From the NCBI RefSeq assembly GCF_038002345.1, contig NZ_JBBOCJ010000001.1, positions 5,518,001-5,582,000 of the forward strand: a DNA stretch of 64,000 bases. Reading direction: 5' to 3'. Both the position numbers and the translations under genes were made by a program. Shown here in pieces: positions 1 to 7,389 of the stretch (the stretch's first letter is position 1; each line of letters opens with the position of its first letter). The notes beneath the pieces are model-generated. The model was not told the origin of the DNA. It did not search any database and saw only the letters and a program-made list of their open reading frames with translations. Origin of the DNA: Paenibacillus sp. FSL M7-0420 (GTDB lineage: Bacteria > Bacillota > Bacilli > Paenibacillales > Paenibacillaceae).

Positions 1-66
1 TTTCTCTACTGCACCCGGCAGCACATCCTGTGTACCTGTCGGTTTTTCGAATCTTTCTTTAGCCAC
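1..66 (-). CDS. hisS: Histidyl-tRNA synthetase, N-terminal fragment
   Basis: Only the first 22 codons are inside the window; the gene continues beyond position 1. The start is GTG at 64-66, preceded by an AGGAGGGA ribosome binding site at 73-80. The peptide VAKERFEKPTGTQDVLPG matches the conserved N-terminus of bacterial HisRS, where the KGTQD(I/V)LPG segment opens the class II catalytic domain. The enzyme charges tRNA-His in the cytoplasm. The T-box leader directly upstream and the nearby dtd-relA genes (the Bacilli order relA-dtd-hisS) support the call. Only the fragment is seen, so completeness cannot be judged. Confidence 0.85.
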   Translation of the reverse strand, partial: MAKERFEKPTGTQDVLPGAVEK

Positions 67-99
67 AGTCTATCCCTCCTGAAAATAACCCCTTAAAAC

Positions 100-466
100 A
101 GCAAAAAACCCCTCATCCCTGTTCAATTACAAACAGGGACGAGGGATTATCATAACCAATAATTCACCCGTGGTACCACCCACATTCCGGGCTTAGCAAC
201 TTGCTCTGCGTAAGCTCCGCTCTAAGCGGTTAACGCCCGCCTACGCGCAATTCGGCTACTGACTGTAGGCAATCCTGCTGCCTGCGTTCGCCGTGCGTTC
301 TCGGGGAGGTCATTCGTCCGTTCATCAACAGAATCCTTACAGCCTTGCCGATCAGCATGTGTCCTCCTTACCTGGACGACAGCCATGATCTGCGGGATTC
401 CTCTCTGGGGTTGTGGGTTACGGATTACTTGGTCCCGTCATCAAAACAATATAACTTACCGTATAC
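100..466 (-). promoter_or_regulatory. T-box leader of hisS
   Basis: On the minus strand the leader carries the T-box core GGGTGGTACCACGGG at 167-181, the element that pairs with the NCCA end of uncharged tRNA. It is followed by an intrinsic terminator at 103-146. The roughly 300 nt upstream are rich in paired GC segments, as expected for Stem I. A CAC triplet within AGGACACATG near 357-366 could be the histidine specifier codon, but I did not fold Stem I to prove it. In this class, uncharged tRNA-His binding favours the antiterminator and lets transcription enter hisS. Confidence 0.88.
103..146 (-). terminator. T-box intrinsic terminator
   Basis: The minus strand reads a CCCTCGTCCCTGTT stem arm, a short AT loop, an AACAGGGATGAGGG arm and then a run of Ts. 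It lies between the T-box core and the hisS ribosome binding site, the usual place for the regulated terminator. Confidence 0.88.
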
Positions 467-472
467 TGTTAG

Positions 473-501
473 ATTCTACTGAACCACTGCGCTAAAGTCA
501 A
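473..501 (-). promoter_or_regulatory. SigA-type promoter for the hisS T-box transcript
   Basis: The minus strand has TTGACT (501-496), a 17-bp spacer and TAGAAT (478-473). The predicted transcription start near 466 gives a leader of about 400 nt that contains the complete T-box. Confidence 0.7.
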
Positions 502-545
502 GGATTGAATAAAATAAGCTGCCTCCAGCGTTCCTTCCGCCAAAT

Positions 546-671
546 GGACTGAGATTCCGTTATTAAGGCAAAAACTCATAATTCTCAGCCTAACCGGACT
601 CAGATTCCGCTATGCACCTACATATACCTCATTATTCGCTCAAATCAACCTAATAACGGAATGTCAGTCCG
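546..671. repeat. Inverted repeat, GGACTGAGATTCCGTTATTA type
   Basis: The left arm (546-565) reads GGACTGAGATTCCGTTATTA. The reverse complement of 652-671 reads the same with one mismatch. A third, shorter copy in the left orientation (GGACTCAGATTCCGCTA) starts at 596. It resembles a small dispersed palindromic element rather than a terminator, because the arms are 86 bp apart. Confidence 0.65.
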
Positions 672-761
672 CGTCCGCTTCAAAATAACGTTTTTTGGAC
701 AAATAGGCGCTTCTCAGTCCGCTTCACTCTGCTGGGACTCACTCATGCGCCAACCCTAAAA

Positions 762-794
762 CAAAAAAGTGACCTGCAGCCGATTGCTGCAGGT
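762..794 (-). terminator. Orphan intrinsic terminator
   Basis: Minus strand: ACCTGCAGC, a 5-nt loop, GCTGCAGGT, then CACTTTTTTG. The stem is perfect over 9 bp. The gene it would serve is not obvious, because the nearest minus-strand gene already has its own terminator at 1183-1222. Confidence 0.6.
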
Positions 795-1114
795 CCATCA
801 TCATATATTATAAAAAAGGGGGTCATGCTTCTATTATAAACACGCTATATTAAGGAATCATGAATGGAGTGTTACAGTTGCATTACAGAAAAGAAAGCGT
901 TTCACCAAGCCGTCCAAATCCCCGCTGCATGCTAATCCATAGGTTACACCATCCCCCTGTTCCTGTCTACATATATCCTGCCGTTTTCTCTTTTTGCTGC
1001 AGAACAAAATTATTCAAACGGATGGATGAATAAGATTACCTTCGCGCGAACACAATGTATGCTGTTTTTCACATACATTCAGGTCGTGTGCCTGCTTGCG
1101 AGCACCGTTTTGGG

Positions 1115-1155
1115 GCAGTAATGTTGCACTTTTGGCAGGATTTCTCATGGATGTA
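1115..1155 (+). repeat. Dispersed GCAGTAATGTTGCACTTTT repeat, copy 1
   Basis: The core GGCAGTAATGTTGCACTTTT followed by a CAGGATTTCTC segment recurs near 34139 and 34296 in this window, in the same orientation. Its function is unknown. Confidence 0.55.
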
Positions 1156-1182
1156 TTCAAGGAATACTCATCTCCAAATCTA

Positions 1183-1222
1183 AAAAACAGCTCCAGCCTC
1201 TCCATAACGGAGGGCTGGAGCT
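1183..1222 (-). terminator. Terminator of the stress-protein-like gene
   Basis: Minus strand: AGCTCCAGCCCTCCG, short loop, then a matching GAGGCTGGAGCT arm and TTTTTTAG. It lies about 33 nt after the stop codon of the 1255-1716 gene. Confidence 0.8.
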
Positions 1223-1254
1223 GAAATGTATACCGGCGGGAACCGCGGTCCCTT

Positions 1255-1716
1255 TTAATCAAAAATCTCCACATAGGCCTGCTTGCCGCGCAGAACCTCT
1301 ACAACCTCGTTGTAATGATTCTCGGCTACCTTGAGATCCATGACATAATGCAAGTGCTCCAGGTCACTGCTTGTCAGCTCTTCCCCTCTATGCACTTCGC
1401 CCTCCGTGCGTACTTCATCGGCGCGTACTTCATCCGTACGTTTCAGATCATCCTCTGCCGCAACTGCCGGAACAATGGCCGCCCCGGACCCCATACCTGT
1501 TGCACCTCCGGCAGCGTAAACGCCTCCGGCACCTGTTGAAGCGGTATTGGTGGAGCCCAGCGGGATCAGAATGTTGCGCCGGTTATTTACTCCATTATCC
1601 AAAGGGTCCGTTAACGCCGATACCTCAATCCCCTCTACACCGTAAGGAATCAAAGAAGTTTTAGCACCTTCCGCTGCATCTTCTGTACTGAAATAGGCTT
1701 GGATTCTTCTAGTCAT
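1255..1716 (-). CDS. Uncharacterised protein, possible general-stress (YflT/GSP17M-like) domain
   Basis: 153 residues. I do not recognise it firmly. The first 40 residues (RIQAYFSTEDAAEGAKTSL onward, then GIEVSAL) look like the small alpha/beta domain at the start of YflT-type general stress proteins, in which each helix is followed by a 'xxISV' strand. Residues 55-90 are a Gly/Ala/Ser-rich hydrophobic stretch (GAGGVYAAGGATGMGSG). A charged, possibly helical section (DEVRADEVRTEGEVHRGEE) follows, and a C-terminal part (VAENHYNEVVEVLRGKQAY) may be a second copy of the alpha/beta unit. No signal peptide is seen. It lies 59 bp downstream of the DJ-1 family gene on the same strand, so the two are probably cotranscribed as a stress pair. 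It has its own terminator. Confidence 0.65.
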   Translation of the reverse strand: MTRRIQAYFSTEDAAEGAKTSLIPYGVEGIEVSALTDPLDNGVNNRRNILIPLGSTNTASTGAGGVYAAGGATGMGSGAAIVPAVAAEDDLKRTDEVRADEVRTEGEVHRGEELTSSDLEHLHYVMDLKVAENHYNEVVEVLRGKQAYVEIFD

Positions 1717-1775
1717 TGTAAATCCCTCCCATAAAGTTGTATTATGCCAAACGGGTTATGCAGGTATTTCTTGTA

Positions 1776-2282
1776 TTACAACACCTTAAGCAGCTCACGC
1801 ACAAAAGCGGGCTCATCCTTGGGTGTGCGTGAAGTAATGTAATTGCCGTCTACGACGACCTCTTCATCCTTGAACTCCGCACCGGCATTGATCAGATCAT
1901 CCTTCAGCGGTGGATAGGAGGTAAGCGTGCGTCCTTGCAGCAGTTCAGCGCTGATCAGAATCTGCGGCCCGTGGCAGATAGCGGCAATCGTCTTGCCTGC
2001 ACGGTCAGCATCCTTCACGAATTGCAGAATATCCGGGTCAAGACGGAGATTCTCCGGCGAAGATCCGCCTGGAATGACTATCGCATCATACTCTGCGGCT
2101 GTGACCTCGCTGACCGCTTTATCGGCGGCATAGGATACGCTTCCTTTTTTGCCGAGCAGGGTCTCATTCTTCTTCAGACCGATGATTTCTGCCTGATGTC
2201 CTGCCTGTAGAACTTCTTCGTAAGGAACCTTCATTTCAGAATCTTCAAAGTCATTGGCGAGCAGAAAAGCTACTTTACTCAT
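1776..2282 (-). CDS. DJ-1/PfpI family protein (general stress protein 18 type)
   Basis: 168 residues from the preferred start; the open frame begins three codons earlier at 2291. I chose the inner ATG (2280-2282) because an AGAGGAG site lies 11 nt before it, whereas it almost touches the first ATG. The conserved nucleophile elbow AAICHGPQ places the cysteine at residue 103 and a histidine at 104, with the partner glutamate at residue 16 (DFEDSE). The PfpI subfamily (YraA, YhbO) has this set. Family members are cytoplasmic and linked to carbonyl or oxidative stress; whether the activity is protease, deglycase or glyoxalase is disputed. It is probably cotranscribed with the small stress-like gene downstream. 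Confidence 0.88.
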   Translation of the reverse strand: MSKVAFLLANDFEDSEMKVPYEEVLQAGHQAEIIGLKKNETLLGKKGSVSYAADKAVSEVTAAEYDAIVIPGGSSPENLRLDPDILQFVKDADRAGKTIAAICHGPQILISAELLQGRTLTSYPPLKDDLINAGAEFKDEEVVVDGNYITSRTPKDEPAFVRELLKVL

Positions 2283-2995
2283 GAGATCCATATCTCCTCT
2301 CTACGCTGCTTTCGTTCATGTCAATCTATTACCCTCATTCCCCCGCTTTATAACGAGCCCTGGCAGGTTCGATGCAAATTCTTATTTCACAACTACAATC
2401 TCTATGCGTCGAAAAAAGCAGTCCGCTGCCCTTCGCTTCTTCTAGGTCCGGGGCAGAAGACCGCGGCGCATTCCACGCATTCCCTGCATCTCCTGCATCT
2501 CCTGCGTCTCCCGCAGCCCGCCGGCTTCCTTCGCTTCCGCTGAAGCTTCAGCCGCAGACCCCGCCTTATGACCTTGTATCGTGTTCCACATCCATGCTTT
2601 CGGTGCTTGTCTCATCACTTCGGACTCCCCGCAACTTGTGAATAGTCATTCATCCCTAGTCTATCCACCTGCGAGGATGGCTATCCGGCAGGGATTAAAT
2701 AGAACCCATTGACCTTCGTAGCATCAGCACAGTGTGTCTGCTTTTCCGCTTACATCCCGCGCGATCGCCTCTGCTCCAGCACACAGTATGCGCCTTCCCA
2801 CTTAGATTATGCCCGATTACCTCCACAGCAAAAAAGACCCCACCTTGTGGAGTCCCGTGATGTATCTTATCAAGTGGAAACGGCTTTGCCGTCCTTTTAA
2901 AGGACGGTACCGTGTCGGCGAGAAATAGAAGGATAAATTATCGTGTGAAACATATAAATTCTTATATTTACAGTTAAAGCGGCGTCTGCCCGGCT
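2283..2995. other. Non-coding stretch with dispersed repeat
   Basis: No supportable gene. Short direct repeats of CCTGCATCTCCTGC type occur near 2480-2515. A 91-bp dispersed repeat with a palindromic core lies at 2875-2965. Plus-strand open frames here lack ribosome binding sites and protein-like composition. In Bacillus subtilis this interval (dtd to hisS) holds an amidase gene, yrvJ; no such gene is present here. Confidence 0.6.
2875..2965 (+). repeat. 91-bp dispersed repeat, copy A
   Basis: Nearly identical (about four mismatches) to 33990-34080 in the same orientation. It contains the palindrome CCGTCCTTTTAAAGGACGG, flanked by an outer AACGG/CCGT pair, then GGCGAGAAATAGAAGGATAA and GTGTGAAACATATAAATTC. 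No open frame spans both copies. Confidence 0.85.
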
Positions 2996-3445
2996 CTAAT
3001 CCTGACCCTTGCTGTCCAGCAGCAGCGTAACCGGTCCCCAGTTGGTCAGGGCGACATCCATCATCGCTCCGAACACGCCGGTCTCAACCTGTAGCCCTCC
3101 GGCACGCAGCACCTGGTTGAAGTAGTCGTAAAGCCGCTCTGCCTCAGCCGGAGCCGCTGCCGCCATGAAGTTGGGGCGTCTGCCCTTGCGGCAGTCCCCG
3201 TACAGTGTGAATTGGGAGACGGACAGAATGGCCCCGCCGGCCTCTGTCACACTATGGTTCATTTTACCGGCATCATCCTCGAAAATCCGCAGTCCGGCAA
3301 CCTTGTCAGCCAAATACTTGGCATCCTTCTCTGTATCCTCATGGGTTACGCCGACCAGCAGCAGCAGGCCCTCTCCAATGGCTCCGGTCACTGCACCGTC
3401 CACCGTCACACTGGAGTTCTTGCAGCGCTGCACAACGACTCTCAT
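2996..3445 (-). CDS. dtd: D-aminoacyl-tRNA deacylase
   Basis: 149 residues, the normal family length. DTD hydrolyses D-amino acids (and glycine mischarged on tRNA-Ala) from tRNA in the cytoplasm, protecting translation. The two signature motifs are present: SQFTL at residues 77-81 with the catalytic-region Ser/Gln/Thr, and NWGPVT at residues 135-140, where the Gly-Pro pair provides chiral proofreading. The N-terminus [17 protein letters not shown] is typical. The gene starts 28 bp after the relA stop on the same strand, so relA and dtd probably form one transcript, as in other Bacilli. Confidence 0.96.
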   Translation of the reverse strand: MRVVVQRCKNSSVTVDGAVTGAIGEGLLLLVGVTHEDTEKDAKYLADKVAGLRIFEDDAGKMNHSVTEAGGAILSVSQFTLYGDCRKGRRPNFMAAAAPAEAERLYDYFNQVLRAGGLQVETGVFGAMMDVALTNWGPVTLLLDSKGQD

Positions 3446-3473
3446 CTCATCCTTCAGCTCCTTGCCTTAGCAC

Positions 3474-5654
3474 CTATTGCATAATACGGTTAACGGTATA
3501 CACATCCTTGACCCGCTTCACTTTGTCGACCACAGACTGCAGGTGATCGGTATTGCGGATCAGAATCGTCATATGGATCATCGCCATCTTGTTCTTGTCG
3601 GAGCGCCCGGTGACCGCTGAAATATTGGTCTTGCTCTCCGATACCGCCTGCAGCACTTCATTCAGCAGTCCGTTGCGGTCGTGGCCGGTAATCTCAATAT
3701 CGACGCTGTAATTAGCCTCCATACTGCCTTCCCACTCCACTTCAATCACGCGCGCTGCTTCCTCCCCGTCCATCTCGTTCGGAAGGTTCGGACAATCCTC
3801 ACGGTGCACCGATACGCCCCGTCCACGGGTCACATATCCGATGATATCGTCGCCCGGCACAGGATTACAACATCGTGCGAAGCGTACCAGCAGATTGTCG
3901 ATCCCCTTGACACGGACCCCGTTGGTCGGCTGGTTGCGCTTCTCTCCGCTGGATTTGATCGCCTTCATCTCGGAGGTAAGCTCCAGATGGCCTGCGGCCT
4001 CCTCCTGGTCCTTACGCAGCTTCTCAGTCAGCTTGGAGGCGATCTGCGCTGCGGTAATCCCGCCGAAGCCGACCGCCGACAGCATATCCTCCACATCATT
4101 GAAGGCGAACTTCTTCGCAGCCTCGGACAATTTGTCCTCCGTCAGCCAGTCAGAGACCTCCACGTTCAGGCGCTTCAGCTCGCGTTCGATGGCCTCCCGG
4201 CCCTTCTCCACGTTCTCCTCGCGCTTCTCCTTCTTGAACCACTGCTTGATCTTGCTCCGCGCATGTGAGGACTGGGCAATCTTCAGCCAATCGCGGCTTG
4301 GACCGTAAGAATTCTTCGAGGTCAGAATCTCCACGATATCCCCGGTCTTCAGCTTATGGTCAAGCGGAACAATACGCCCGTTCACCTTGGAGCCGATTGT
4401 CCGGTTCCCGACCTCGGTATGAATGCGGAACGCGAAATCCAGCGGCACCGAACCGGCAGGCAGCTCCACTACCTCACCCTTAGGCGTGAATACGAAGACC
4501 AGATCAGAGAAAAAGTCCATCTTCAGCGATTCTACAAATTCTTCGGCATCCTTGGCTTCGTGCTGAAGCTCCAGAATCTCGCGGAAGAACGGCATCCGGT
4601 TCTCGGGATTAACGTTGTTGCTGCTGCCTTCTTTATACGCCCAGTGGGCGGCGATCCCGAATTCGGCCGTGCGGTGCATCTCCCAGGTGCGGATCTGAAC
4701 CTCCGTCGGCTCTCCTCCCGGACCTACTACGGTTGTATGCAAAGACTGATACATATTCGCCTTGGGCATAGCAATATAGTCCTTGAAACGGCCAGGCATC
4801 GGCTTCCAAAGCGTATGAATAATGCCCAAAGTGGCATAACAATCCTTAATATTGTCGACGATAATGCGGATAGCCAGCAGATCATAGATCTCGTTGAACT
4901 GCTTGTTCTTCGTGTTCATCTTGTTATAGACACTGTAGATATGCTTCGGACGTCCCGAAAGATCGCCTTCGATGCCCATTTCATCGAGCTTGGCGCGGAT
5001 GCGGCCGATGACACTGTCAATGAACTGCTCGCGTTCTGCCCGCTTCTTGTGTACAAGATTCGCAATCCGGTAGTACTGCTGCGGGTTCAGGTAACGGAGT
5101 GCAATATCCTCCATCTCCCACTTGATCGCCGAGATCCCCAGCCGGTCCGCAATGGGACAAAAGATCTCCAGCGTCTCATAAGAAATCCGGCGCTGACTCT
5201 CCTCGGACTGGTATTTGAGCGTACGCATATTATGCAGACGGTCCGCCAGCTTAATCACGATCACCCGGATATCCTGGGCCATAGCGATGAACATCTTGCG
5301 GTAGTTCTCGTTCTGCTGCTCTTCCTTGGAGCGGAAGCGGATGCGTTCCAGCTTGGTCAGGCCGTCCACCAGCATGGCGCAGGTATCGCCAAATTTCGTG
5401 CGGATCTGCTCCAGGGACACCGTCGTATCTTCCACAACATCATGCAGCAGCGCAGCAATAATGGATATGACATCCATTTGCATATTGACGACAATATCTG
5501 CGACCGCCAGCGGATGCAGAATGTATGGCTCCCCCGACTTCCGTACCTGCCCGTGATGAGCCTGATCGGCGAATTCATAAGCTTCACGGATGCGGAGAAG
5601 ATCTTTTTCTTTTATATAGGCGCCAGCCTTTTCGGTTAGTTGCTCTATGCCCAT
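3474..5654 (-). CDS. relA: Bifunctional (p)ppGpp synthetase/hydrolase Rel
   Basis: 726 residues from the ATG at 5652-5654. The frame is open further upstream, but that extension would include the relA promoter, and homologues begin near this methionine. Order of parts: HD hydrolase domain with HDVVED at residues 71-76; synthetase domain containing RFKDYIAMPK (the RxKD form associated with bifunctional Rel) and YQSLHTTV; TGS domain (VFVFTPKGEVVELPAGS); a helical and zinc-finger-like region (RFARCCNPVPGD); and a C-terminal ACT domain. The protein makes and degrades (p)ppGpp from GTP/GDP and ATP, sensing uncharged tRNA on the ribosome. It is followed by dtd. The leader contains a perfect 10-bp hairpin that could act as an attenuator. 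Confidence 0.97.
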   Translation of the reverse strand: MGIEQLTEKAGAYIKEKDLLRIREAYEFADQAHHGQVRKSGEPYILHPLAVADIVVNMQMDVISIIAALLHDVVEDTTVSLEQIRTKFGDTCAMLVDGLTKLERIRFRSKEEQQNENYRKMFIAMAQDIRVIVIKLADRLHNMRTLKYQSEESQRRISYETLEIFCPIADRLGISAIKWEMEDIALRYLNPQQYYRIANLVHKKRAEREQFIDSVIGRIRAKLDEMGIEGDLSGRPKHIYSVYNKMNTKNKQFNEIYDLLAIRIIVDNIKDCYATLGIIHTLWKPMPGRFKDYIAMPKANMYQSLHTTVVGPGGEPTEVQIRTWEMHRTAEFGIAAHWAYKEGSSNNVNPENRMPFFREILELQHEAKDAEEFVESLKMDFFSDLVFVFTPKGEVVELPAGSVPLDFAFRIHTEVGNRTIGSKVNGRIVPLDHKLKTGDIVEILTSKNSYGPSRDWLKIAQSSHARSKIKQWFKKEKREENVEKGREAIERELKRLNVEVSDWLTEDKLSEAAKKFAFNDVEDMLSAVGFGGITAAQIASKLTEKLRKDQEEAAGHLELTSEMKAIKSSGEKRNQPTNGVRVKGIDNLLVRFARCCNPVPGDDIIGYVTRGRGVSVHREDCPNLPNEMDGEEAARVIEVEWEGSMEANYSVDIEITGHDRNGLLNEVLQAVSESKTNISAVTGRSDKNKMAMIHMTILIRNTDHLQSVVDKVKRVKDVYTVNRIMQ

Positions 5655-5688
5655 TCTCGTCGTATCCGTTTCCCTTCTATAATAAAAT

Positions 5689-5719
5689 GAACCTGCAAGC
5701 ATGCAGAATTTGCAGGTTC
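5689..5719 (-). promoter_or_regulatory. Hairpin in the relA leader
   Basis: GAACCTGCAA (5689-5698) and TTGCAGGTTC (5710-5719) are a perfect 10-bp inverted repeat. In the minus-strand transcript the hairpin is followed by ATTTTATTAT, a T-rich but not uniform tail, and lies about 35 nt before the relA start. It may be a weak terminator or attenuator, or an mRNA stability element. Confidence 0.5.
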
Positions 5720-5763
5720 CATACGTTCCCGGCTGCATTGCGCTCAGGTTAAAGTTGTCTATA

Positions 5764-5792
5764 ATTATGACGCTTACGAGGGATTCCGTCAA
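5764..5792 (-). promoter_or_regulatory. SigA-type promoter of relA
   Basis: Minus strand: TTGACG (5792-5787), 17-bp spacer, CATAAT (5769-5764). The transcript would start near 5757, giving a leader of about 100 nt. This position also rules out the longer upstream start for relA. Confidence 0.72.
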
Positions 5793-5872
5793 CACTTGCC
5801 ATAGCGTGGTATTCCTGTAAGGGAAAGGGTCAAGAAAAGACAATTTTGTGGCACGGATAAAAATGTTGTTGT

Positions 5873-5914
5873 AAAAAACCGCTGTTCTATTTAATCTAGT
5901 AAAGGCGGTTTTTT
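5873..5914 (+). terminator. Terminator-like hairpin before the uracil permease
   Basis: AAAAAACCGC, a 22-nt loop, then GCGGTTTTTT. U-runs would form in either direction. As it lies about 50 bp upstream of the permease start it may be an attenuator of that gene. I did not find a clear PyrR-binding sequence. Confidence 0.5.
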
Positions 5915-5966
5915 AAAAGATAAGAATTGTCAAATCAAATTAGATCAGAAAGAGAAGTGAACTCCA

Positions 5967-7277
5967 TTGCAACGCGAAATTCAAGTTAACGAAAGACTCC
6001 CTTGGGGCCCGGGCTTCCTCCTGAGTCTTCAGCATCTGTTCGCCATGTTCGGCAGCACCGTGCTTGTTCCCAACCTGTTCGGGGTAGATCCCGGCATGAT
6101 CCTGCTGATGAACGGTATCGGCACCTTGCTCTACATTCTGATCTGCCGCGGCAAAATCCCTGCCTATTTGGGTTCAAGCTTCGCCTTCATCTCTCCGGTG
6201 CTGCTTGTGCTGAAAGAGCATGCCGGCGACCATGAGCGCGGATATTCGCTTGCATTGGGCGCTTTTATCGTGACTGGTGTTATATTCATTCTTGTGGCTT
6301 TAATTGTACGTTATGCCGGTACCGGCTGGATTGATATTGTATTCCCTCCGGCAGTTATGGGAGCGATTGTGGCCACGATTGGACTGGAGCTTGTACCTGT
6401 AGCCGCACGGATGGCCGGACTGATTGCACCTGAGGGTGTGGCCACTGCCGACTGGACGCCTGACGGCAAAGCCATTACCCTGTCGCTCGTCACGCTTGGT
6501 GTTACCGTGCTCGGCTCCGTGCTGTTCCGCGGCTTCCCCAAAATCATTCATATCCTCATCGGTATTGTTACCGGTTATGTACTCGCTTATATCTTGGGTG
6601 AAGTGAATACTGGTGCCATCTCTCAAGCAAGCTTCCTCTCGCATCCCACAATCATTACCCCATCCTTCAACTGGCAGGTCATTCTGACTATTATTCCTGT
6701 ATCGCTTGTGGTCATTGTGGAGCATATCGGCCATTTGCTGGTCACCAGCAATATCGTCGGCAAGGATCTGACCAAGGACCCGGGACTGGACCGCTCACTG
6801 ATGGGTAACGGGATTTCAACAGTACTCTCCGGATTCCTGGGGTCTACGCCTAATACAACCTATGGTGAGAATATCGGCGTTATGGCTCTGACTAAGGTGT
6901 ACTCGGTATATGTTATCGCGGGGGCTGCCGTGATTGCCATCGTGCTGTCGTTCTCCGGAACGTTCTCCTCGGTCATTGCCAACATTCCGCTGCCGGTTAT
7001 GGGCGGTGTATCCCTGCTGCTGTTCGGTGTCATTGCGGCGTCGGGCCTGCGTATCTTTGTTGAACAAAAAGTCGATTTCTCCAAAGCCACCAACATGATT
7101 CTGGCTACGCTCGTCCTGGTTGTCGGCATCAGCGGCATTTCGCTGAAGCTTGGCGGTGTAGAGCTGAAAGGCATGGCACTGGCGACTATCGTCGGTATGG
7201 TCCTCGCCCTGCTCTTCAAGCTGATCGAGGTTCTGGGCCTGTCCAATGAACAGGAAGCTGACAAATCGGCACATTAA
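5967..7277 (+). CDS. uraA: NCS2-family nucleobase (uracil) permease
   Basis: 436 residues, starting at TTG (5967-5969) after a GAGAAGTGA site. The N-terminal block LQHLFAMFGSTVLVPNLFG and the IPAYLGSSFAFISPVLL block are hallmarks of UraA/PyrP uracil permeases. The transport-site region with a conserved Glu (VIVEHIGHLLVTSNIVGKD) and the NTTYGENIGVMALT block are also present. About 12-14 hydrophobic segments fit the NCS2 fold. It imports uracil, perhaps other pyrimidines, by proton symport. It interrupts the minus-strand recJ-apt/relA run and is convergent with apt, sharing the bidirectional terminator at 7317-7356. Uracil is the best-supported substrate; xanthine permeases differ in these motifs. 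Confidence 0.9.
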   Translation: MQREIQVNERLPWGPGFLLSLQHLFAMFGSTVLVPNLFGVDPGMILLMNGIGTLLYILICRGKIPAYLGSSFAFISPVLLVLKEHAGDHERGYSLALGAFIVTGVIFILVALIVRYAGTGWIDIVFPPAVMGAIVATIGLELVPVAARMAGLIAPEGVATADWTPDGKAITLSLVTLGVTVLGSVLFRGFPKIIHILIGIVTGYVLAYILGEVNTGAISQASFLSHPTIITPSFNWQVILTIIPVSLVVIVEHIGHLLVTSNIVGKDLTKDPGLDRSLMGNGISTVLSGFLGSTPNTTYGENIGVMALTKVYSVYVIAGAAVIAIVLSFSGTFSSVIANIPLPVMGGVSLLLFGVIAASGLRIFVEQKVDFSKATNMILATLVLVVGISGISLKLGGVELKGMALATIVGMVLALLFKLIEVLGLSNEQEADKSAH

Positions 7278-7316
7278 ATAACTCACATCTGTTATTATCC
7301 ACCCAGCGCATCAACA

Positions 7317-7356
7317 AAAAGCGGACTGCTGTCTTCATTCGACAGCAGTCCGCTTT
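7317..7356. terminator. Bidirectional terminator between uraA and apt
   Basis: GCGGACTGCTGTC (7321-7333), 7-nt loop, GACAGCAGTCCGC (7341-7353). The 13-bp perfect stem is flanked by AAAAA on the left and a short T tract on the right, so it can serve both convergent genes. Confidence 0.85.
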
Positions 7357-7389
7357 ATATTTCCCGGGAAAAGTTGCCGGGCACGACGA

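Larger units (their letters stand above)
502..1188. other. Non-coding stretch with inverted repeats and an orphan terminator
   Basis: No convincing gene is present. The stretch holds a 20-bp inverted repeat (546-565 and 652-671) with an inner partial copy, a minus-strand terminator-like hairpin at 762-794, two AT-rich TATAAT-like boxes around 800-840, and one copy of a dispersed repeat near 1115-1155. Confidence 0.6.
5655..5966. other. Divergent intergenic region relA/uracil permease
   Basis: Contains the relA promoter (5764-5792), the relA leader hairpin (5689-5719) and a terminator-like hairpin (5873-5914) ahead of the permease. No gene is supported. I could not assign a clear plus-strand promoter for the permease. 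Confidence 0.6.

Noticed and set aside
890..905. cre-like GAAAGCGTTTCA upstream region
   Set aside because: The central CG is shifted by one base against the cre consensus, and no gene lies downstream on either strand at a suitable distance.
1014..1274. An 86-codon minus-strand frame overlapping the stress-like gene terminator
   Set aside because: It crosses an intrinsic terminator and a dispersed repeat and has no ribosome site.
2372..2900. Two plus-strand frames (89 and 63 codons) in the dtd-side gap
   Set aside because: No ribosome sites, low-complexity CCTGCATCT repeats in one, and the second ends inside the dispersed repeat.
4356..5639. A 427-codon plus-strand frame across relA
   Set aside because: It is antisense to conserved Rel motifs and has unstructured, His/Arg/Leu-rich composition typical of shadow frames.
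5655..5843. N-terminal extension of relA
   Set aside because: The extension contains the relA promoter and leader hairpin and has no family match.
5873..5914. PyrR-binding attenuator before the uracil permease
   Set aside because: The hairpin exists, but no PyrR-type anti-antiterminator sequence was recognised, so only a terminator-like hairpin is reported.
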